From the NCBI RefSeq assembly GCF_001949145.1, contig NW_019091438.1, positions 779,669 to 843,668 of the forward strand: a stretch of 64,000 nt of DNA, written 5' to 3'. Positions 33,109 to 64,000 of the stretch are shown piece by piece. How positions within the stretch are numbered: position 1 is the stretch's first letter; every line of letters begins with the position of its first letter. The notes below the pieces were generated by a model. That model saw only the letters and a list, made by a program, of their open reading frames with translations. It had not been told where the DNA came from and did not search any database. The position numbers were made by a program, and so were the translations under genes. Source of the stretch: Acanthaster planci (Eukaryota > Echinodermata > Asteroidea > Valvatida > Acanthasteridae).

Positions 33109-35416
33109 AAGAGACACACCCAGTGTAGTCGAGTACTTTTCCCGTACCAACGTCTGTGCTACATAATGAACTGTTTAGGAGGGACCAAAGCTACGAAAAT
33201 ATTGGACATTTGATGGTAAATGCCCAAAGGCAAGATTACAAAGTGAATGACATAAAACACTCCCTGTTTTGTAAAATTAATTTTAAGGAGAAAAGTACTC
33301 GAAAAGTTCTCGGCCGAGCACTTTCCTCCCACTTGCTGTAAAACTTAGGTGGTCTCTGAAGTCATCATTTTATTTTGTGATTTTGGCTTTATGCATTTAA
33401 CATCCAAATTGAATATTCATGTTTTTGTTCCCTCCAGTTCAGTATTGGACATGCAGCTGCAATTATAAATCTCCAAGCAACAGCCGTGCAGTGGCTTTCT
33501 CAATCGACACCGACGTGCAATTTCCTTACTTTTTTATTTATGTCAATTTGGTTAAATAGGGTTTTTATGAGTTGTATTTTGCTTTCTTTTGTACAATGGA
33601 TAAGATTTGCTCCCAAACCTGAATTCCAACGTGGCTTTTTTTTAAATTAAATACAGTTCCCAAAAGCAATTCTAGTTTCTCAAATACCGTACTGACCAAT
33701 ACTGTGATCTTTTTTTTCCGGCACAAAGGTGTTTGCCTTTCCGGTATTCAAGTAGTCTTGTTTGAACATGAAACAACGTTTCTCAGCATTAATTTGAAGC
33801 ATCCAAGTTATGGTCACGCTTTAGAGACCTGGCGTTGGCCTTGGCGCATCTCGTCAAACATAGTCACGTGAACAGCTGTCATCAAATCACAACTTCGAAA
33901 GGGGCCTTCAAAACAACGACAACTTGTTTTGATCGAAATAGAAGAGGTGTTATGTAAATTATGTCTTCTGTATGTAGTTTTCTTGGGCGTCGATCGTTCC
34001 TCGACAGTTACCGTCTGCGATGTTAGGCCATTGCCAAACAGTTCAACACTACAAGATTGCCAGAATGACACACGAACAGGACAGAACAGTAAGTATAATT
34101 ACAATGTACATGCAGCAATAAGGTGTCCGGATAGGTCGACTGGAACCCTTCACAGGGATGGTCTCAATCGCCTTAATTAAACTGTCATAATAATAGCAAT
34201 CATAAGTCTTGTTTTACTCTAATGATGTTACATACATACAACCCTTATGTCAAAATGATCACAGAATAGCCAGCCAAAATATACAAATCTCAAATGCACG
34301 AATATGTACTGAGCCAGGAACAATATATCAACAGGAAAAAACAGACTTTTCAATTCAAATAAGAGAAAAAGCTTGCTACAATGCAAATTCTTACAATATA
34401 AAAGTAAAATGGAACTGCACCAATTTAATATGAAATTGGATAAAATAGTGAATATATTTGTTATAAAGTAAATGGAATGAACTGTTTATAGCTAGTCGAA
34501 TAGCCCCGCTGTGCAGTTATGTTTGGCAGAAAGACAGTTTTCCATTTATCAACATTGTGCCAAAATTCAAGGTAACAAATGTATCATCTCAAAAAATGAC
34601 GTCAAATTATTTTACTCCATTCACTGCCGTTTAAAACAGTGTTTTAATTTTCATGCAAAATATGTGGAATAGGAGAGGCCTACTTCTACAAAGTTTAATG
34701 TCTTAGCCTTGCCCCATTCCATCTTAAATAAGGAGTTTCATTTCGTTCCATTATAACCAGATTCTGCAGATGAACGATTTTGACGGGTTTGCTCGTTTTG
34801 TTTAATAAATCAATTCGCACCTCGTTGGGATTCAAAACCATGACCAAACCCCGACTTCACCATGACCCGGAACAGCCTTGGGGTCCAGAAATAATTGACA
34901 ATAAACTGGTGCCTTGAATAATTGGTTCTAATTTTGAACAGATTTGTTCCAGCAAAACCCGTCCTTCGTTGGCATCATTGCAGGGGATAATTGGGAAAAC
35001 AAGGAATTCAAGTAGTGCACCCACATGATTTCCACGCACAAAAGAATGTGGCTATTTTCAACTGAGTTTAATTTTGGGCTTAAGTTTAAGTGAAGTTTAA
35101 GAAAAGCGACCTGGAAAGAAATGTGAAGGCTTAGAGTTTAGCAGAGAAAAATTGCAATAAATAAGTTGGCAGTGGATCAGTATACTAAATCAGTGCTTTG
35201 ATAATATTCGTGCTAAGGAGAAAAAAATCCAAATCCGTTTTTTTTTCTTTTTAATTTTCACATTGTGAAGCAATGTTGGAGTACAAAATATTTCAACATG
35301 ACGCCGGCCGAGTACCAGGTAGGACGCTTTGTGTTTAGGCCGTTACAGGCTTTGTGACGCCACCTCAATCTGGTGCCCAGGCCATAGAGGTGTTTGTGGC
35401 AGTAAAATCAGTAATG
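33109..35416. other. Intergenic DNA and T-box 3' UTR
   Basis: AT-rich, no gene recognised. The T-box 3' UTR must lie just below 35417; ATTAAA hexamers on the minus strand at 35255-35250 and 35072-35067 are possible polyadenylation signals. Confidence 0.5.
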
Positions 35417-57913
<22,497 letters not shown>

Positions 57914-60900
57914 CTGAGAGAGACACACAGCAGAAAAAAAAGGGAAAGAGAGGGAGAAATAACATAACAGTAGTGTGCATGAGAATGTCCACTGAATGTT
58001 TTCTTTAACCTCAGGGTGCGGGCTTACAATAATATAAAGGGGTACCTCTTGAATTTCCAGTGTTCTTACTGTGATTTTAAAAGCCATTGTAGACTTGTTT
58101 CCTGTCCATCTAGTTGTTTTTCACATTTTGTGCTGTACTTCGGCCCACGCAATAAACATTCTGTTGCAAGTTTCGAAATAATAGATTTGTTCTGTTATCG
58201 CAATACAAATTTATTCAACTAAAGTAACGTGCACGGTCTCAGGACCTTAATTAAGTCATGCAAAATTAATACTTGTGACATTTTGACATGAAAGCAACAG
58301 CGTAAATGAAGTCGCCGATGTATTTGTCTTCGTCACGGTCGTTTGAAACACTATTATTTACATAATTGGCCAGACAATTTTCACTCTTTCCTGTAGAGAT
58401 GTTTTGATCCATGAGTTGTTTTATTTTTTTGGGGGGGTCGTTTTTTTATTGTTTGGCCATCTATATTTTGGAAAGGTGCATTTGACAAGGTCTTTGCAAC
58501 TCTGAAATCCCACTTTTTCTCTGTAAATCGATTTCACGCGAATATCCAGCTCTCCCCTAAAATAGATCGCTCCTTTCAGGCATTTTGTGGAGAGCCTCTG
58601 GGACCCCAGTTTTGGGGGTTGAACGGGAAGAGGGATTACACGACCCATGCCGGTGTTTTATCCCGTTACTCGGCCAGTGTGCTGCTCCGTGCTCACTCAA
58701 CCGCTCGCCATGCCACGAACACCGCGGTGCACAAACTGTCCTTTCGCACACACTTTGCGAGCTTGCGTGCGTCGCCGTACGAGGGCCACGGATCCGCGGG
58801 GGAATTGTCGCTCAGTTTGGTGTGAGGATATGTGATTTGAAGGTAATATAGCCGGGCATATGGCCGCACGATGGCAACAGATGGCAAGCCAAAGTGTACA
58901 TCGGATGACACTTTGTTTTACAACCTCTTTAGTTAATGCCATAGGTAGTGCTTTATACCCCATGCCGGTAACCGTGTATATAGCTCCACTTGGTTCATGT
59001 AGATAATCTGGCCAAAGTTAGCCAAGTCTTGCCGTATTGGTTTCAGGGTGGAGATGCATAAAATGACACAGGGCGGTTTCTTCTTTCATCGTCCACGCCT
59101 GAAGACGATCTGAGAGGATCGCGTTACGCCAAGATGTCCTTGATAGTGCCGTTAATCATGTTCGACTGAGTTTTGAAGGATTCCCCCCCCTCCCAAATCG
59201 CCGAGTTCTTGGTGAAACTACAAATTTGACGGCTCACCGAACATTGAAAAACCTTTGTATCAAGATACACCCTTCAGAGGTTTCTCGAAAAGTGGGAAAG
59301 ACAGTCGAATACATTAAACTCATTTGTTTGGCCAAAGTTTTTTAAACTAAGCATCGCCAAATTACGGGGGGGGCTTTGAGCAGAATACCAATCTGTTGCC
59401 CTTTTTATAGCGGAATCAAGATTTTTTTATATTGTATAAAGCTTCAGTGTGTGTCTCAGGTGGAATTATTTCTTATTCATCCTAATTAGGAAAAAAAGTT
59501 GACTCAGCATCTCTAGTTTTTTAGTCATATACAAAAAGAAAGTGCACTGGTGAACGTCAATACGCAAGCACTAACCGTCGACGTCTGGGGGGTTAAAAAG
59601 TGCAGATCACGGGTATACCTTTTGTATGATTGCCTTTTAATTACACGCCATTCCCAGAACCAGTTTCTGGCGCGGAATAGTGGCCGTGATTTTCAGAGGA
59701 TATACCGTTAATCGGTTTTTTTTATGGGCGTGATGTGTCAAATAAGTGCACGCTGATGATGCAACAATGTAACGTGGGCGCGGGAACGGGTTGGCAGGAG
59801 TTGGTCGGGTCCTCCGGGAGGACTCCGAGACGCGTGCGCGCATCTCTGTGGCGTGTTACCGACCTTTTCCCTGGGTGGGATGGTAGAAGTGTGGCCACAA
59901 TATTCCCAACGACCATGGCACCCTGGACTTGCATTTGGTTACGATTCGTCGCAAATAAATTGGTTATTTTAAGATCCCTGAGACGGAACAGGGTTTGTGT
60001 GAAAAAAAGGTGTCCCCTGACGCGATTTATATCTCGTCAACGAAGAGCCCTGGATAACAGGGCTGATGTGAACCCCTTGGAGGGTTAGTTGCAAGACAGC
60101 AATCTCCGCAGTGTGGTCGACGCGCTAAGCGGGGTTCTCCCTTGCCCCCACGATGGGTGCGAAAGGCCCATTTCCTCCCCTCCACCGACTTTGGTGACTG
60201 CGGTTTTTCTCTCTCATGACTTTGGGATCGCTTTCGTGAGTTTTGGCGGGGAGGGTGCTACCCGTAATCACGGGAGCGAGATCATGGCGTAGATCGCATG
60301 ACCACCTCCGGTGGCGGAAGCGGCCGGGCGGGCGAAGCGGTGTGCAGGGGGTTACCCCGTAATAAACTCGGCCGCGGTATACGTACAAATCACGGTCTTT
60401 GTTTCCTTCTTTTATTTTTCATGGAGTCCAAGGGCCGTGATTGAAAGAAGAAGAGGGGGTCGAATCTCACACCGTGCCCGGGGAGCATCAGCTGGCGTCT
60501 GAGCCTCAGATGCACCTCGGCCCGTCGTGGCCTTCTCTTCACATATGGCATCGCACACCAACTGTGGCGGAATGAAAATACACTTGTGTCGAAATCAAAG
60601 ACTTCCTGACGACGAGGATGAGGGGAAAAAAGAAGTGAAGCTCATTTAGTTTGGCGGTGCTGGGCCGCGGCAACGGGTGTTTCCGAACCGAGAAAACTTT
60701 CGGTTCCGACCGCCGTGTGCCTTCTGGCCGACCCGAACGAGAAAATGGCGAGGCGTCAACGCGACGAAATATTAAGTGGACTTAACACATAAATAAATTG
60801 AGAAAATTAATAGCCTATTAGAAAGGAAATATCGCCACCGATATTGGCTTTTGGCTGGGGTTGGCTTAGCACACACGCTTCGATACTCCAGACGAAATCC

Positions 60901-63900
60901 ACGTGAAAGAAAAGTGTCAGCACGCAATATGAGAAAAGACCTCACGCAAACATTATTAAACAGACGCGCCAATATCGATGAGAAACTGAGTCCCGACCGC
61001 GAGTAAAATAGGGGAGGCCGTATTTTAGTTTTTTTTTTTAGGCTTTGGATAAAAAACTTTGCGCTGTTAAATTATTTTTTCAGGACACAGGGTTTACCAA
61101 CAATTTTCTGGCCAAGACATTCGAATCAGTAAACAAACAGGAGGAAGGCGAGGGTTCGTCTGCCCAGAGACAACCCCAAAAAGATTGAGGCTAACTCTTT
61201 CACTAAATACCTTGACAGACTGTGCCCTCATAACCACACACGCTATTTGTTCTGCTTTCCCTCTTTTTTGAATACACCAGACTTTAATTATATAGACGCA
61301 TGATTGAGTTCCAGTTCTATAATATAGGCGGAGCGCTAATAGCGGGTATACAGTGAGCGCACGCACACTTGCGGAGATCTGACCGTAACGATCGGTGCAC
61401 ACAACCAGCGCACCTGCTTCCACACGACCAGGGTACCCTCCAACCATCGCAATCTCGGTCTTTTATCTACCGATTCAAAACTCTCCAATGATTTTTGCCA
61501 CTTTTTTGCTTTAGGCCAAACTTCCCTATCAGAGAGAAAGAGAAGGAGAGACAGGAACAGCTGGACGACTCTAGTGGTCCCTACCGCTCTCCATCCGTTG
61601 GAGTCAGGTGTGAAAATACCGATCCGCAGACCCAGGGTTGTACGCCGGTGCGGCTGGCTTCATCGATAGACGGGCCTGGAGTTTGTTGAAATCCCGGACA
61701 AACCGCGTGGATGTGTTTGGGATTTTATTGTATGTTCGCTCTGGTTTTCTTTGTGTATCCACATGCGGCATATATTTACAAACGTATGCTTTCTGACGCC
61801 GAATTTAAAATAAACATAGTGGTTTGTAAAGGGAGGGGTAAAACGAACCAAAGATTATGCATTTCAAGTCAACTTTAGTGCGATTCATGAAAAATATGCA
61901 GCATTCGTGATGTGACTTTGAAAACCATTAATCTTTAAATTCTTAAAGGGGCTTAAAGCCATGTTAAACCAGAAGGGACAGAGTTTACGAATACAGATAG
62001 ACAAATTCTAACTTTTCTGAATAGCAAAACATCCAGACAAAGAAACGGTTCCGACAACCCTCGCGTTGCCAACATCTGTTCCGATGGCTCCCTACAGAGG
62101 GCCAGACCAATAGTGGGCTGCCATCACACTCAGAAAAACAGTAAAGACAAAAAAGTTCAGCCTTTTCGATCCATCGGCGGGCTGTGCACAGAGGCAAACT
62201 CCGTCTTGCGCCGCCCGTCCCAAGGCCCGCAACGAAGTCGAGTCGCGCTCGACCTTGCCGTACACTTACGAGTGTTCCGTTTGACTCAATTAGCGGGCGC
62301 AATTACCTGGTTAATACACGGTCCACGGGCCTGCCTACAGTGGTGTCCATTTCTAGCGCATTCGGTCCTTGCCGGGGAAAATCAACTTATCTCCCACAAC
62401 ACGCCTTGGCCTCCATATGGGCTCAAAACTGCATTATGGAAAGACACCCCGCTCTCTGTACCACTCGAAATCAACGTCTAGACATTACATGCAGAGAAGC
62501 ACAGTGCTGTCTTTTGCCAGCCTCTTGTTTAAATTTTTTAAGGCCAGTTTCACGAGAAGAAACAGACAACGTAGGTCGATGAGCCAAGTGCTCCAGATGC
62601 AGTAATGTCATTGAACAATCCAAACGATCTAATTGTTCATCTTTGGTTAGGGCAAAAATGGGGCCATTTGTGAACTGATTCGACTTGGGCTCTCCCTCCC
62701 TGAAGAATCTTCTTTTTTCGTTTCCCATTGCAGGCCTCGTCATTGGATTTACGACCTTCAACGTGCGTCACCTTCCACGCATCGGTTACCATGATGATGT
62801 CGGGGGCTACTGATAAATAAATAAATCTCAGCTGAACAGAGAATTTATTGTGGGCAATAAAACACATGACTGATTTTAAGTTTCCATTCAGATGCTCTTG
62901 TGTCCTGCTTGAACAGCCAAATCAAAGCGGTCCGCTCGAGACAATTTAATATTGAGATCATTTCCACAGACACCCTCTATTGCTTGTCCACCTTGAACAA
63001 ACAGTGGAGATCGCATTACCTTAGATTGCTCATAGAGGAAGGACACAGAAGAAGTTTGAATTGCCCGGGCTGTAGCATCCGGCCAATTACCGCTTTCTGG
63101 CATGCCTGGTATGTCCATAGAGAGTAGCGAACGCTTGCAACGCACCATCTGTGTCACAACCACGAAATCCCTTTGTACCCTATGATCGCCGCCGCAATTT
63201 CTCGATGGTAATCTGCATCCGTAAAACTTCGTGTACTGAGGTACAGGAAATTGAATATTCATGCTTTTGTTGGTGCTTGGTGTGATCTCATGACAACATC
63301 AAATTCAATGCTTGCAAAGTTGCTTGCATTATGCTATGTGCCCTAAATCTATATGTGTAGTCATTGCCCTTAATGAGCTCTTTCTTCTGGAGTTATTTTG
63401 GGAATAAATAGCCACATTGTTCACAATATTATGTGCTTTGGTTGAATCATTTTTATTATAGTATTTGTACAAAAGCGTATTTTATGAGATTTCACAATCA
63501 CTCCCTGTGATGAAATGGTGCATTTTGTTCCTAATGAACTAAGCTTTATAGTAGTGAACATTTTGTTGGCCGGTCTTAGTCAAATTCGTACCGTGTATTG
63601 AACACTGATGTATTGGACAGAGGAGAATAAAATCAAATACTTTGCATGGATAATGGAACAGTGTATCAAAATTTAAGAAGTTTATTTACAATGGCAAAAG
63701 TAGGTCTAATATCAGGGATTTTTCTCTCTCTATTTCCTAGTCGCAGCGATAATTTGTGTTTAATTGCAAAAGTTATATGTATTGCTAGGATATTACTGGC
63801 CCCGCTTGTCCGGCTAAGATGCAGGCAGCAATAAGGCATTTTTGGAATGTTTTCTATTATTCGTCTGACTCAGCGGTGACCATCATTAAACACTTTGAAG

Positions 63901-64000
63901 TGCCTGAGTTGCAACTCTTTCCGTGTCCTTCCTCTATGGATAACCTTAGGCTGGATTCGAACCTACGACCTCCTGTCAGTTTTAAAGTCCACACTTCCGA
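57914..64000 (-). other. Upstream T-box intron or 5' region
   Basis: No exon with the expected first part of the T-box was found here. The area 58560-62500 is GC- and CpG-richer than the rest of the window, with several patches that could be regulatory. The tRNA-like fragment lies at the right edge. Confidence 0.5.
63951..64000 (-). repeat. tRNA-like 3' half, probably tRNA-derived SINE, cut by window end
   Basis: On the minus strand, GGACTTTAAAACTGAC (anticodon-arm-like) is followed by AGGAGGTCGTA and the B box GGTTCGAATCC (63963-63953), then AGCCT. The T stem has an A-A mismatch and the loop would place UUA as anticodon. That favours a decayed tRNA or SINE head over a working tRNA. The 5' half is outside the window. 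Confidence 0.4.

Noticed and set aside
61606-61615. AGGTGTGAAA, a T-box half-site in the upstream T-box region
   Set aside because: Similar AGGTGTGA/TCACACCT words occur at about 5758 and 20740 in unrelated introns, so one site is not evidence of autoregulation.
62888-63262. 124-residue minus-strand frame as a possible first T-box exon
   Set aside because: It lacks the expected LW...F...GTEM...TK pattern and has no matching donor phase.

Overview
The window is genomic DNA from an animal, most likely an invertebrate deuterostome (amphioxus-, hemichordate- or echinoderm-like). Evidence: short GT-AG exons separated by kilobase introns, protein families that are split into several paralogues in vertebrates but look single and unsplit here, and abundant small foldback repeats. 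The exact species cannot be read from the sequence. There is no bacterial operon, CRISPR array or virus.

Three protein genes explain the coding signal. (1) Plus strand, 273-15368: the 3' nine exons of a FET-family RNA-binding protein gene (FUS/EWSR1/TAF15, fly cabeza): glycine-rich segment, RRM, RGG, RanBP2-type zinc finger, RGG tail ending ERFRPY. The N-terminal low-complexity exons lie off the left edge. (2) Minus strand, 28002-17455: a complete 11-exon gene for the mitochondrial Era-like GTPase ERAL1, 565 codons, tail-to-tail with the FET gene. (3) Minus strand, 57913-35417: the 3' five exons of a T-box transcription factor, best read as Tbx6/16 (VegT/Tbx6 subfamily). Its first T-box exon(s) lie beyond 64000. 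Every exon junction in the three models keeps frame.

Layout: 1-15368 FET exons and introns; 15369-17454 convergent 3' ends with a foldback element and a perfect 19-bp hairpin; 17455-28002 ERAL1; 28003-35416 intergenic, with a large inverted/direct repeat complex, a 198-base assembly gap and a MITE-like element; 35417-57913 T-box exons spread over 8-10 kb introns; 57914-64000 upstream T-box intron ending in a tRNA-like fragment.

The three genes do not form a pathway: RNA processing, mitochondrial small-subunit assembly, and mesoderm transcription. Their linkage is the main point of interest, because human FUS and TBX6 share 16p11.2, and ERAL1 and TAF15 share proximal 17q. ERAL1 shows two oddities: a long acidic insertion between G4 and G5, and apparent loss of the KH GxxG loop. 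No clearly new biological system was found.
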